Shown: positions 11,637 through 36,515, numbered from the stretch's first letter. The stretch: 64,000 nt of DNA from Eulemur rufifrons (GCF_041146395.1 NC_090995.1:10766501-10830500); one strand, 5' to 3'. The notes: generated from the letters alone by a model not told the origin. Program-made: numbers and translations.

Positions 11637-12078
11637 CAAATACCTCCCACCCATTTTTAACTATTTTTAAATGTGCAGTTCAGTAGTATTAAGTATATTC
11701 ACATAGTTGTGCAACTATCACCACCACCCATCTCCAGAACCTTCATCATCCCAAACTGAAATGCGGTACCCATGAAACAATAACTCCCCAATCTCCTTCC
11801 CGCCATTCAGTAGCAACCACAGTACTGCACTCTGTCGCTATGTATTTGACTACTCTAGGCACCTCGTGTAAATGGAAGCATGCAATATTTGTATTTTTGT
11901 GTCTGGCTTATTTCACTTAGCATAATGTCTTTGAGGTTCGTCCACATGGTAGCATGTGTGACAATTTCCTTCCTTTCTAAGGCTGAATAATATTCCACTG
12001 TGTGTGTATGTCATATCTGCTCATCCAGTCATCTGTTGATGAACACTTGGGTCGTTTCCACTTTTTGACTACTGGAAT
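11637..12078 (-). repeat. L1M 3'-end fragment (antisense)
   Basis: It reads 'gtgcagttcagtagtattaa', 'cacatagttgtgcaactatc', 'tttcacttagcataatgtct' and 'ggctgaataatattccactg'. This is the antisense of an old mammalian L1 3' region. It is non-coding and diverged. Confidence 0.75.
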
Positions 12079-12079
12079 T

Positions 12080-12429
12080 TGCTATAGACTGAATGTGTTC
12101 TCCCAAAATTCATGTTATAAAATCCTAACCCCCCATGTGATAGTTCTAGGAAGTGATGCCTTTGGGAGGTGATTAGGCCAGGAGGGCTCTGCCATGGCTT
12201 GAGTGCCCTTATAAAAGCAAACACAGAGAGCTCCCTTCCTCCTGCCGTGTGAGGTTATAGTGAAAAGGCAGTCATCTATAAACCAGGAAGCCAATTTTTA
12301 CCAGACAAGAAATCTGCCAGCACCTTGATCTTGGACTTCACAGCCTCCATAACTGTGAGAAATAAATTTCTGTAGTTTATAAACCACTTGATCTGTGGTA
12401 GTTTGTTATAGCCTGAATGGACTGAGACA
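12080..12429 (+). mobile_element. MaLR-like solo LTR
   Basis: About 350 bp from TGCTATAGACTGAATG to ...GGACTGAGACA, so TG...CA ends are present. Internal features fit MaLR-type LTRs: 'cctttgggaggtgattagg', 'gtgcccttataaaag' (TATA-like) and 'tgtgagaaataaatttctg' (AATAAA polyadenylation signal). No internal viral genes are attached. Subfamily uncertain. Confidence 0.65.
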
Positions 12430-13095
12430 GAAGACATACCACTTTCTAAGCTGAGACTTCTGCCTTCTGGTCTAAATGCTTTTCCAATATTATCTCAAAG
12501 GGAACTGATTGTTTTATAACTGAAAATCTCCCTCAAACTCGAGAGCTTCCAGGGAAATTGGCATCATATGTAAAATGATTAGCCAACTGAATATGGGTGT
12601 TGAGCTTTCGTGAAAAAATGAATCAAAGATCTAAACTTTATTGACCTACATTTTATTCAAGTTTCTCTGAAATGCTATCTCTCCTTGCTTCTTTTCCCTA
12701 TTTAAAAAAAAAAAAAAAAACCGAAAAGAAACAGTTTATAGAAGATACCAAGATATCATTAGCTAATTCAACACCTCCAGAATTGTTTCTAGAGGTGAAA
12801 CTTCAAGGTGCAATATAGTACATGACAGCTTTTCAGATAAACAAGTTCAGAGGGCATGTGCTTTTGGGCTCTTTTGACCTGAGCTAAGCTACTGCTAGCA
12901 GCTGGCATCGCTTCAAAACTCCAGGTGTCTCAACGCATTAGAGCACGTGGACAAAGTCTGCCCCCAGAGCCAGCTTCTTTCTGACAGTCCCACTAACACC
13001 TGAGCACAGCTCTTCCCTGGAGCTCCGTGCAGAGGGCATCTCTTACCCAGGACTGGACAAGGACCGAGCCAGAAGGAAGCGGACAGAGCAGAGCC
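12430..13095 (+). promoter_or_regulatory. HSD17B13: HSD17B13 5' flank, probable promoter and 5' UTR
   Basis: This stretch between the LTR and the start codon is mostly unique sequence with an A18-like run at about 12702-12720. The last roughly 100 nt are more GC-rich and look like 5' UTR. Context for the ATG is gagccATGa, with a C at -1 and -2. The codon in the same frame at 13027 is GTG, not ATG, so 13096 is the first usable start. The transcription start was not located. Confidence 0.5.
12940..12962 (+). promoter_or_regulatory. Candidate E-box plus HNF4-like site upstream of HSD17B13
   Basis: A palindromic E-box CACGTG (12944-12949) is joined to ggacaaagtctg (12949-12960), which resembles an HNF4 site (CAAAGTCCA type). 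It lies about 145 bp upstream of the HSD17B13 start codon. HSD17B13 is a liver gene reported to respond to LXR/SREBP-1c, so both motifs are plausible. This is motif matching only. No TATA box is evident. Confidence 0.35.
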
Positions 13096-24825
<11,730 letters not shown>

Positions 24826-26080
24826 ATAAATGAGCCGCAGCCAGAGATATCTGCACGTTAATGATATGAATCTAAGTTTAGGACCAGTGCTTCAAAGCTC
24901 TATTTCACATTTTCCAGTCATGTTGATACAAAAAACGTTTGGTTTGGCACTAGCAGCAGTAGAATGAATAAGACTAATTACTTGTCTTTCTGTTTTGCAA
25001 GAATATTAATGTAGTTTTTAATAGTTGGCTCCATTTTGCATCCCACATCTCTTAAAAATTTCTGTGCTTACATAAACATACTTAAAAGGTCGTTTTTCTT
25101 TAAGATATATTATTTTGTTTCTTTCCATTTAAAGGTGGACAAAAACTACCTTCTTGAGAGTAAATACAAAGAGAACTGATTCACACAGGGAAGGTTTAAA
25201 ACTGTTCTCAAGGCCGGTCGTGGTGGCTCATGCCTGTAATCCTAGCAGTCTGGGAGGCCGAGGCGGGTGGATCGTTTGAGCTCAGGAGTTCGAGACCACC
25301 CTGAGCAAGAGCGAGACCCCATCTCTACTAAAAGTAGAAAGAAATTAGCTGGACTACTAAAGATATATAGAAAAAATTAGCCGGGTATGGTGGCACATGG
25401 CTGTAGTCCCAGCTACTCGGGAGGCTGAGGCAGGAGGATCGCTTGAGCCCAGGAGTTTGAGGTTGCTGTGAGTGAGGCTGGGCAACAGAGTGAGACTCTG
25501 TCTCAAAAAAAAAAAAAAAAGACTGTTCTCGACTAGCCTTCCAATCTGTAGCCAAGCCACAGAATGTCAACAAAAACACCGAGTTCTCAGTTGGAGATAA
25601 GCTTAAGCAGGAAACTGGGCTCCAAAGGACCAACAGGTCACTCTGTAAGACTTGGCATTTGGAGGATTTTAACCTCTTCCTTTTTCATCGGCTTAAAACA
25701 CTGCAAGCATATTCTGGAATGTATTACTTAATTCTGTCCTTTGTTTAACTCTCGTGTCTACCAAAAGTGGAACCTCTCTACTTTCTGTCCTTTTCATAAT
25801 CTCTTAAAATACGACACCGTATTACACTACAAAAGACCACCCACTCACTCTTTTGAATCTGAATATCTGAAGTTCTAACTCCATGATAACATCTTTCTTT
25901 GTAGTTTATGTTTTCATATATCATCGGTCCCAGAGATATTTAGACAGTTTTGAGGTTCAAAAGTTGGATTTCCATCTGAGGTATCTATTAGACTGGAAAG
26001 GCAGTATATGTGCATTTACATACATATTGGCAAATTTGTGCGAACGTTTTACAAAATAAATTGCTACAAATTTCATATCT
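24826..26080 (+). other. HSD17B13: HSD17B13 3' UTR (probable extent)
   Basis: Non-coding sequence to an AATAAA at 26055-26060. An earlier AATAAA overlaps the stop region (24825-24830) but is too close to be likely. A strepsirrhine-type Alu (25212-25520) sits in the middle. Without that Alu the UTR would be about 0.95 kb. The end is inferred. Confidence 0.5.
25212..25520 (+). repeat. Alu, strepsirrhine-type, in the HSD17B13 3' UTR
   Basis: Sense-oriented copy with poly-A tail, slightly shortened in the right arm ('gagtgaggctgggcaacaga' omits several bases). Flanked by actgttctca (25201-25210) and its copy at 25522-25531. Confidence 0.92.
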
Positions 26081-28749
26081 TTCACCACAAGAAAGGGTAG
26101 CAATGCTATTGTTACTCATGACGCCATGGCTGTTTGTAACATAGTTGCACCGAGACAATACAAATCCTTACTCCTATGCAATAGCCTGCTACCATGTATT
26201 TAATGTTGGTTTTATCGTTACTTCTGACATCGCATCATCCATTGTGCTACCATGAATACTGGCTTCCAGTCGCTCAAAGATTGTAACTGGCAGTTCTTTG
26301 ATGATAACCATAAATTCAAAGTCTTAACCAGGCTCTACCTACAGGAAAATATGCATGATAATTTGTTTACTGGTCACGTTAAATTGATCAATTAGAATGT
26401 TATAGCATAACATAGAACAACGCATCTTCCGACTACATCTTGTCTTGAACCTTTTAGGCCATAATCATTGCGTTCCTAGAACCGATCTCTTTCGTGTTGA
26501 CTGCACCTTGCCTCCCAGACACCAACCACCAATGGAGAGCGGATTATAAGTGGAGCAGAATGAGCAGACCTGTTTGCACAAGAAATGTCTTGTTCCTCAT
26601 CCAGGAGAGTTTCACACCAACCGGGGAGAATAGAGCATCACAACCTCAATCGGAAGGGCCCACTGGTGTGGGGGGAGCAAGAGTCTTAAAAGCCTTCAGA
26701 AGAGATAGGTGCAGCCACCCCGGATGGACTGCCTGACCCATGACATAGAACTTGCAGAGGGGACGGGTGAGGGCCCTGAATGGCAGTGGTGGGAGGAGAG
26801 GGGACAGAAGAACAGCTGATGCCACCCTGCAGCCCTAGGATGTTCTATATCAGAGGTGGCACCATGCTCAGGACACAGATAGAGGAGACACATGGACCCA
26901 CACATGTGGTTTGGCCAGTGGACCTTGGATAGCCCAGAGCCCTAAATTGGGCCTGTGTCCAATGTGAGTGAGAATTATCCAAAATTAGCGTCATTCTGGC
27001 AGCCAAATGTCATGCAATCCTGCAAAAGAAATACCGTGCCTAACAGCAGGAGCAATCTGCTCACCAGGCCACCCTCCCGAAAGTGGAGCCTGGACACAAG
27101 GCCCCAGGATGACGCCATAGGGACAAGTCCAACTCCCCAGGACATCTGGTCAACCTTATATGCAGGGAGAGAGACAGAGAGCACCCCAAAGGGGAGAAAC
27201 AAGGCAGGCACCAGAAAGGCACTTAGCAAATTTCAAAGAAGGCACTCAAAGGACAAAGGTCCCTGAGGGGCAGGACTGGGGCAAGGTCCCCACTTGCCTG
27301 GGTCTAAGAGTGGTATAGTCACTGCCAATCTCCAGAGTTATGCAGAGCTTAAAGGAGTGACAAAGTACGTGTATGGCTGCAGAGAAAATGTCCAGTTACT
27401 CTCAAGTCTAAATCTTGTATGATGCACATGATAATGTTTCCAAAGATGAAACTAACATCTAACATTAAAGTTACCCAAAACCTTCTTCTTCCCAGGCCTT
27501 CTCCACGCCCTTACAGCGCGGCCGTCACAGGAGAGCATATTGGGAATGCGAGCTCGTGGGACCCACCCCAAACTTACCGAATAAGAATCTGCATTTCTAA
27601 AAGACCCCTAGGTAATTCATATGTTTGAGAGGCATTGTTTGTTATAACATTAACTTTGAATTTAGTGCAGCATCATGTGAACTGGGCTGTCGTGAATGTA
27701 CAGTAATTATAACACATCTGACATGTACCTTTGTACTTATTTCTTCATAAATTACAGCAGAAACCATAAGGCGAGAATGCCAGTCCCTGTCCTAAGAGTC
27801 CTCTCATGCTTTCCGCCTCTTGCTTCCTCTTAGAGCTAAGGGTTGTCAGATAGCACATGACCTTTTTAATTCACTTCCTCAAACGTGCCAGGTGTTCTGC
27901 TGATAACCTCCGCCCTTATCTGATTGGGTATATTATATCTGATCACATTCGCCTGTCAGCTGCTCGAAGCAAGGATGGGATTGCAGAAAGGTTAAGTGGC
28001 CTGTCTTCGATGGGAATCTTTTATAGTCACAGTAATCACAGTTAAATTACAAGTAAGAATATTCTGACTTGCCCAAGATGCAATCATTTCCCATTCAAAC
28101 TAGCTTTACAAAGCCAGCGTACGGTTAGAAAATGTTCATAAATTCACATCAAAACTCTTGTGAAAGGCAAAATCAGGTATCCATTGGACCCCAATAATGA
28201 CCCACTTATCTCAAAGGAAATTTTGTTACTCTTAAATGTGAGGCCAACTCGAGTAAATTAAGACTTAAATATTCCCAAACAACAGCTGAAAACCAAGTTG
28301 CCCGTTTCCGTAGCTAATTCCAATAACTAGGATTTTTTTTTCCTTTTTGTTTCTTAAGATCTCTTCCCTTCTGATGGCTCTTTACTCATTAGTTCCTACT
28401 TTGTCCAATTATTTTGGTGTATTTACTCTTCCACATCTCTCCACTGAACTTTCCAGCCTTCCCCTCCCAAGCCCCTACCCACACTCCAATCCAGCCTATT
28501 TTTCAGTCACCAGATCTATCCTCTACTATTAATATAACTGGTTGATTTCTACAAACCTTTCCTAAATCCCCACTATGTCTCCAGGACAGTGCTAGGTAGC
28601 AACTGGTGCTATAAAAAGAATTTTTACATTTCCAGTGAGAACAGAAATCACATCCTCCCCTGGGCAGTGTGATAGAAAAGGGGTTTCATCTTTTCAAACG
28701 TTGGCAAACACACAGACAGGGCTTTTTGTTCTCTGAGAGGCTTTCCTAC
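26081..28749. other. Intergenic sequence 3' of HSD17B13
   Basis: Mostly unique. A probable MER5-like piece lies near 27540-27640 ('aagaatctgcatttctaaaa'). Two opposed open frames at 26955-27266 (103 codons) have no recognised domain. No gene seen. Confidence 0.5.
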
Positions 28750-28925
28750 AAGCCTCACCCGCATTCATTCGTTTAATCTTCACAACAACCCCGTGAGGCA
28801 GGTGTCGCTACTGGCTACGATTCGCAGGTGAGCGACTGGAAGTGTCCAGAGCTTGTCCAAGGCCACACAGCTAGTGAGCGGAGCTGTCGGTCCAGCTCCA
28901 GACCCCCTGCTCTTAATCATCCGGC
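28750..28925 (+). repeat. MIR element
   Basis: 'cattcgtttaatcttcacaa', 'caaccccgtgaggcaggtg' and 'tccaaggccacacagctagt' are typical MIR core and 3' parts. Well preserved for this family. Confidence 0.8.
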
Positions 28926-29674
28926 CAGAAGGCCTTTCATGTTTGCACAATGTACGTTTCAGTTCCTCCAGTTTTTCTCTGCTTCTTTGGCTGATGTTCT
29001 TTCCTGGGGCCCTCTTCTTGCTCCTTAGGACACGTGGCCAGCAGCATCCTAAGACGGCGCCCAAGACTCCCCTCCCCTGGCACACACATCCTGCGGGATC
29101 CCAATGGCGGGGAGCAGCGTGGATTTGACCCTGCGGCGAGGCTCTGTCATAGGACACAGCTGACTGTAAGAAACAGAGATTGTGCTGTTGAGCCAACCCA
29201 AATCACATGAGGTTTCTGAAAGCAGAACGCTTTTCTCAGGCTGGTCCCAGGAGAAGCCGGGGCAGTGGACTCGGCTGGCCTGGAAGAAAGCAAACATTCA
29301 TTCAGTTTATCAACTGCACATAGAGAGGGCATAGCCTCCAGGAGTTGAAAACAGTCCTCAGCCCACGGCTTGCAGGACAACGGGGAGCTCAGTCCTTCAA
29401 CTGCGAGGAAATTAATTCTGCCAGTTTCCAAGGAGCTTGGAAGAGGACCACAGACCTCTACCACCCCGAGCAGAGAACGGAGCCACGCCTTGCCTACACT
29501 TCCGACTCAGAACTGTGAGCTAATAAATGCCGTTGTTTTAAGCCCCTAAATGTGTGGTATTTCTCTACACAGCAATAGAAAACTGCTACAGGAAGTCACA
29601 GTGGTAGAGTCTATCTCCCTGACTACATAAACACTATGTAACTTTCACTTCCTCTTTCCGAAGTGTGTCAGATA
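28926..29674. other. Intergenic; possible LTR end near 29510-29590
   Basis: The segment 'ctaataaatgccgttgtttt' followed by 'aagcccctaaatgtgtggta' resembles a mammalian LTR 3' end with a polyadenylation signal. Upstream limits are unclear. Open frames on both strands show no domain. Confidence 0.4.
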
Positions 29675-30103
29675 CGGTTGTGTGTCCCTGAACCATGGGG
29701 ATGTGTTCTGAGAGATGCATCTTTAGGTGATTGCACTGTGCAAATATCAGAGACTCCTCATGCACTCCTCATACACTCCTAGGCTATGAACCTATCCAGC
29801 ATGTCACTGTACTGAGTACTGTAGGCATCTGTAACACAATGGCAAGTATTTGTGTATCTAAACAAGTCTAAACAGAGAAAAGGTACTGTAAAAATACAAT
29901 ATAAAAGAGAAAAAAGGTACACCTGCATAGACACTTGCAATGAATGGAGCCTGCAGGACTGGAATGCTCTGGGTGAGTCAGTGAGTGCAGAGTGAATATG
30001 AAGGCCTAGGACATTGCTGCACACCTAGGCGACACGAAAGTTATAAAAAGATTTTTTTCTTTATTCAATAATAAATTAACTTACCGTAACCTTTTTGCTT
30101 CCG
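29675..30103 (+). mobile_element. DNA transposon fragment (Tigger-like), left part
   Basis: Starts after TA with 'cggttgtgtgtccctgaacc' and shares the blocks 'gtaacacaatggcaagtatt' and 'aggtactgtaaaaatacaat' with the fuller copy at 51266-52754. Cut off after 'ttaccgtaacctttttgctt'. The Tigger subfamily (Zombi-like) is a tentative assignment from memory. Confidence 0.6.
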
Positions 30104-30235
30104 CAGTCCCCAGCCTTTTTGGCACCAGGGACCGGTTTCATGGAACACCATTTTTCCACGGACCGCGGTGATGCTAGAGTGATGGGGAGCAGCTGTAAAT
30201 ACAGATGAAGCTCAGTAAGTGCCCTCGGGGACACC
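30104..30235 (+). mobile_element. Internally deleted hAT-like element
   Basis: Begins 'cagtccccagcctttttggc', continues 'accagggaccggtttcatgg' and jumps to 'ggagcagctgtaaatacaga'. These are the two end regions of a common mammalian DNA transposon, joined with the middle missing. Right end uncertain. It abuts the previous element directly. Confidence 0.6.
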
Positions 30236-30725
30236 AGTCTGAGAAAGACAGTGGCCAGACCATCTCGTCCCATCTAAAAATAGAGGGAGCACCTTTAAAT
30301 TTTTCTTCAGTGAAGAAATGGCTGGCTGCAAAGAACTGTTTGAATAGAATATGTAATATTAAGAAGTGGTCCTCAATCCATTTAGGTGACCACATTCTTT
30401 GAACCCCGATGACAGATTTGCCTCCCTCCTCCAGAAAAAAAGTTTACATATAAACACATGATTTTGCATATACTATGTGTAACTGCTTATTTATGCATTT
30501 ATTTTGAATGACACTCTTTATAAACTAGGAGTCATTTTCCTTGTGCTATAAATATATTAATAGGTTCTTTTTTTTCCTGAAAGTAACAGACTGACCTTTT
30601 AAAAAACAGTTCATGTAAAAATATCTGGAAAGCTATATACCAAAATGTTTCCAGTGGGTGGCAGGATTTCAGGTGATTTTTAAATATTTTTTACCATGAT
30701 TTGTTTCATTGTTATCGAAGCTCCC

Positions 30726-31097
30726 TGTCTTAGTCATCTCAGGCTGCTGTAACACAAATGCCATAAACTTGGTGGCTTAAACAGCAAACGTGTCTTTCTT
30801 ACCATTGTGGAGTTGAGAGGTCCAAGATCAAAGTCCCAGCAGATCCGCTGTCTGGGGGGAGCCCACTACCTTCTTTGCAAATGGGTGTTTTTTTATTGTA
30901 GCCTCACGGGGCAGGGAGAGAGAAGCAGCGAGCCCTCTCATAAGTCTTCTTCTAAAGGCACTAATCGCATTCATGTGGGCTCCACCCTCATGACCTAATT
31001 ATCTCCAAAAGGCCGCACCTTCTAATACCATCAAAATAGGGGTCAGGATTTCAACATCTGAATTTGAGGGCAGCACAAATATTCAGTCCATAACACC
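30726..31097 (-). mobile_element. MaLR-like solo LTR (antisense)
   Basis: 'tgtcttagtcatctcaggct' to 'attcagtccataaca', antisense to the LTR class seen at 12080. It includes 'ccaccctcatgacctaatta' and 'ggcactaatcgcattcatg'. No internal viral sequence. Confidence 0.65.
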
Positions 31098-32760
<1,663 letters not shown>

Positions 32761-32777
32761 CTCCCCTCCCCTATTTC

Positions 32778-34072
32778 TAATGTTTCCATTTCCCAGTCCT
32801 TTCTTCCATCCCTCCTTCCCCTTCTGTCCTACCTGCACCCACTCGTGTTCCCTCCTCAGGGTGAGGCCTTTGAAAGCTGGGCCTGGTGCTCCAGCCAATG
32901 CCAACTGTGCCCCCACATTGACCAAACTCAAGCCATTTTGGTCACACAGAGATGGAGTTCAACCACCGTCCTTTGACATTTCCAACATATGTTCAAATTT
33001 TTCTTTCCCACCTTTCGCTCATTTCAGATGGAATCCAAGAAGAATCCACCTTTGAGTTAAAGGATGTCTGGGAGAGGAACTTAGCTCCTTGAAATGATCT
33101 GAAAATAGATCATTTTCTGATCATTTCCTAAGGGAAAGGAGATAGACCTTTCAAGCTCCTGAAGTCTTGGAAATTTGGCTAGGCCAAGCTGACCCTGTAG
33201 TCCCTGCCGTCGGTGTAGAAACCGCTGCTGTGTTTATTTACACTTACGCAACCTGTCACCTGATGGTGGCTGCGTCTAATCGGAGTCTCTTCACTCTTTG
33301 CTGGAAGGTGCTGCCCTCTTTTCCAGCGCCTTGTTAAACAGGGGACAGGTGAGGATTACAAATCTTGGCTGGCAAAGCTCAAACAAAAACACACGAAACC
33401 CATCTGGGGGTGGTGCCAAAACAAAGGGCAGCAGGCGTTCTCGGTTTGCCAGAACCTCTGTCCACGCGGACGCCGGGTGATTCTGGTGTGAAGAACTTTG
33501 TTCAGTTTCCATAAAGTCAAAACACGTTTGGATGGACATGTCCTCTGGTTCACACGTGAGAGAGACCTTTTCTTAGTTCGGTCAGGGAGGAAAACAAGCT
33601 GAGGTAGAGGTTCTGGAACAGAAATCTTAATTCTTCCTTTTCATGAGGGGAAGAGTGGGAAGAGGCCTTTCCAGACTGCTTGCTTCCTTGATTCGTAAGG
33701 GACTGGGGTTTTCTCGAAGCAGAGAAATTGGGGCGGTATAGAGAGAGAGAGAGAGAGAACAATTGTTTTGCTGGGTCAGGTGACCAAAAGTGTCTTGTCA
33801 AGTAAGTAAAGAAGTATGAGTGGCCTCATCTGTTCGTTCGGGTAACAAGAGCGGCTGTGGGAAATGAGTCCCCAGTTTCCAATGTTAATTAACAAAATGA
33901 AAGTTTGGTTTTTACTCATATGAAGGACAGTGCAGCTCAGCTAGCAGTTTCCATGGCGATTCCAGGGCGTAGGGTCCTTCCTTCGTGTGACTCGGCTGCT
34001 TTCCTGGGCCTCACTCACAGGCCTCTGAAGTAAATGGTGTTAGAGAGAATGGAGAAGCCTTACCCAGTTTAT
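32778..34072. other. Intergenic, largely unique
   Basis: No repeat family recognised apart from an (AG)n run at 33740-33757. Small frames on both strands are without domains. It includes about 900 bp of balanced base composition (33.1-34.0 kb). Confidence 0.5.
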
Positions 34073-34175
34073 TTGTTTGTTTTTTTAGAGATAGGGTCTC
34101 CCTGCATTACCCAGGCTGGCCTCAAACTTCTGGGCTCAGGCAATCCTCCCGCCTCAGCCTCCGAGTAGCTGGGAC
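34073..34175 (-). repeat. 7SL/Alu monomer, interrupted by an LTR
   Basis: Antisense monomer from 'tttttttagagatagggtct' to 'agctgggac'. Its last bases continue after the LTR as 'tacaggtacg' (34531-34540). Only one arm is present. Confidence 0.75.
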
Positions 34176-34525
34176 TGTAAGGCTGGTGGCGGGCAGCCCT
34201 CCCTTCCCTAATGAAAAAGAAGCCCCTCCTATCCCTCAATACCCACCCTAAAGCTGAAACAAAGAAATTCCTCACTCCTGCCGACATCTCCTGGCCAAAG
34301 AAGCTCCCATCCCCCAGCCCTAAAAATGTATATAGGCCCACTCAGACTTCTGGACGGGGCGGCTTCTCTGGTTCCACTCGTGGGACTGTGAGGCTCGCCC
34401 GGGTGCCTCTCTCGGGGACCCGTTATCCCCACCCAGGAGCGCCCCAATAAAGCCTCTTCACTTATCCCTTTCAACTCTGCTCGTCTTTCTTTCTCTGACA
34501 CCTGCTACTTCAAAAAAACCTTACA
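34176..34525 (+). mobile_element. Solo LTR of a class I (gammaretrovirus-like) ERV
   Basis: 350 bp with perfect 7-bp inverted ends TGTAAGG...CCTTACA and an exact 5-bp target duplication GGGAC (34171-34175, 34526-34530). It shows the expected LTR order: a U3 with TATA-like aatgtatatagg (about 34325-34336), a GC-rich R region, AATAAA at 34446-34451 and a pyrimidine-rich U5. No internal viral genes are present, so it arose by LTR-LTR recombination. The 5-bp duplication and AATAAA layout suggest class I; the family is not named. Confidence 0.85.
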
Positions 34526-34540
34526 GGGACTACAGGTACG

Positions 34541-34671
34541 TTCACTCACTTCTTAAAAACCATCAACCCAACACGAATGCCCACTGATGGCTGAATGGGT
34601 AAATGAAATGTGGTCTATCCATACCACAGAATATGATCCAATGCTAAAAAGGAAGGAGATTCTGGCATGTC
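34541..34671 (+). repeat. Old L1 3' fragment (left part)
   Basis: 'gaatgcccactgatggctga', 'atgggtaaatgaaatgtggt' and 'ctatccataccacagaatat' are L1 ORF2 end sequence. It continues after the inserted LTR at 35081. Confidence 0.7.
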
Positions 34672-35080
34672 TGTCTTAGCCTGTTTTGCATCGCTATAAA
34701 GGAATACCTGAGGTTGGGTAGTTTACAGAAAAAAGAGATTTATTTGGCTCATGGTTCTACAGGCTGTAGAAGAAGCATGGCGCCAACATCTGCTTCTGAT
34801 GAGGGCATCCAGAAGGTTCCACTCATGGCAGAAGGCGAAGGGGAGCTGGCATCACATGGTGAGGGAAAGGAGGCGAAAGATAAACAACCAGCTACAACCA
34901 GCTCTTGCGTGAACTATTAATAACAGAGCGGGAACTCACTCCTTACCTTGGGGGCAGCTCCAAGCCATTCATAAGGGATCCACCCCCGTGACCAAAACAC
35001 CTTCTACTCAGCCCCACCACCAACAGGGGGATCAGATTTCAACACGAGGTTTGGAGGGGACAAATATCCAAACTACATCA
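34672..35080 (-). mobile_element. MaLR-like solo LTR (antisense), inserted in L1
   Basis: 'tgtcttagcctgttttgcat' to 'caaatatccaaactacatca', with TG...CA ends. Contains 'ggttctacaggctgtagaag' and 'cactcatggcagaaggcgaa' of the MST/THE1-like antisense pattern. It divides an old L1. Confidence 0.65.
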
Positions 35081-35738
35081 ACATGCTGTAAGGTGACTGA
35101 CCTTGAAGACATTATGTTAAGTGAAAGAAGCCAGACACAAAAAGATGAATCCAGTTTGGTTCCACGTATATGAGTACATGAAATAGCCCAATTTATGGAG
35201 ACAGAAGTAGAATAGTGACCAGGCCCTGGAGGTAGGAGGGAATGGGAGCTATGTTTGATGGGTACAGAGGTTCAGTTTGGGACGATGACAAAGTTCTGGA
35301 GATAGACAGCGGTGACGGTCTCACAACGTGAATATGCTTAATGCCCTGAACTGTATGCATACGAATGGTTAAAAGGGTAAGGTTTTTTTTTTTGTTTTTT
35401 TTTTTTTTTGATGCAGAGTCTCACTCTGTTGCCCAGGCTAGAGTGAGTGCCGTGTCAGCCTAGCTCACAGCAACGTCCAACTCCTGGGCTCAAGCGATCC
35501 TCCTGCCTCAGCCTCCCGAGCAGCTGGGACTACAGGTATGTGCCACCATGCCCGGCTAATTTTTTATATATATTTTTAATTGTCTGGTTAATTTCTTTCT
35601 ATTTTTTGGTAGAGACGGGGTCTCGCTCTTACTCAGGCTGGTCTTGAACTCCTGACCTCGAGCGATCCTCCTGCCTCGGCCTCCCAGAGTGCTAGGATTA
35701 CAGGCGTGAGCCACCGCGCCCGACCAAAAGGGTAAGTT

Positions 35739-35770
<32 letters not shown>
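35081..35770 (+). repeat. Old L1 3' fragment (right part) with A-tail
   Basis: 'gacattatgttaagtgaaag', 'tttatggagacagaagtaga' and 'gttctggagatagacagcgg' are the 3' UTR of an old L1. It is interrupted by an Alu at 35383-35725 and ends in about 30 A at 35742-35770. Confidence 0.75.
35383..35725 (-). repeat. Alu, strepsirrhine-type dimer, nested in L1
   Basis: Reverse-oriented, flanked by aaaagggtaag (35371-35381 and 35726-35736). Confidence 0.94.
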
Positions 35771-35773
<3 letters not shown>

Positions 35774-36029
35774 CCTCAACCCAGAATAAGTGGAGAGGGC
35801 CCGGGAATAAACAGTCCCTGTGAGGGTAGTGGCTTCCCAAAAATAGCTCCACATTGTGGAAGAGGGAGCACGGGGCCTTAGTGGACACCCAGCCTTTTCT
35901 GCCACAGCTGGGAAGGGTGCGGGGCAGGCACCAAATGGAGATCCTCGTGCACGCCCATTCAAATGAAATGTTTCACGCGTCCATATTTGCTTTCAATGTT
36001 AATAGTCTGTTCTGGACCTTTCTGAATTG

Positions 36030-36169
36030 TTATCTAAATGGCTAATATTTATTGAGCCCTTACCAGGCCCCAGACAGTGCTATAAATGTCCTGTACATAT
36101 TATTTAACCACATTAAAATCTTAATGAGGCAGAAACTCTTATTATCCCTGTGTTAAGATAATAGGAGCA
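36030..36169 (+). repeat. MIR element, left part (split by Alu)
   Basis: 'atttattgagcccttaccag...cagacagtgctataaatg' and 'tgaggcagaaactcttatta'. Continues after the Alu from 36516 to about 36640 ('acacagccagggagaaatcc'). Confidence 0.7.
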
Positions 36170-36515
36170 GGCCGGGCGCGGTGGCTCACGCCTGTAATCC
36201 TAGCACTCTGGGAGGCCGAGGCGGGTGGATCGCTCGAGGTCAGGAGTTCAAGACCAGCCTGAGCAAGAGTGAGACCATGTCTCTACTAAAAAAATAGAAA
36301 GAAATTATATGGACAACTAAAATATATATATACAAAAAAATTAGCCAGGCATGGTGGCACATGCCTGTAGTCCCAGCTACTAGGGAGGCTGAGGCAGTAG
36401 GATCGCCTGAGCCCAGGAGTCTGAGGTTGCTGTGAGCTAGACTGACGCCACGGCACTCACTCTAGTCCGGGCAACAGAGTGAGACTCTGTCTCAAAAAAA
36501 AAAAAAAAAAAAAAA
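36170..36515 (+). repeat. Alu, strepsirrhine-type dimer, nested in MIR
   Basis: 'ggccgggcgcggtggctcac' start, extended linker and a poly-A of about 25. Exact 15-bp duplication aagataataggagca (36155-36169 and 36516-36530). Confidence 0.95.

Noticed and set aside
13027..13095. Upstream extension of HSD17B13 by 23 codons
   Set aside because: The upstream codon is GTG, not ATG, and the known N-terminus starts at the ATG at 13096.
26955..27266. 103-codon open frame with an opposed 84-codon frame
   Set aside because: No domain, no splice or promoter context, and opposed frames; likely chance.
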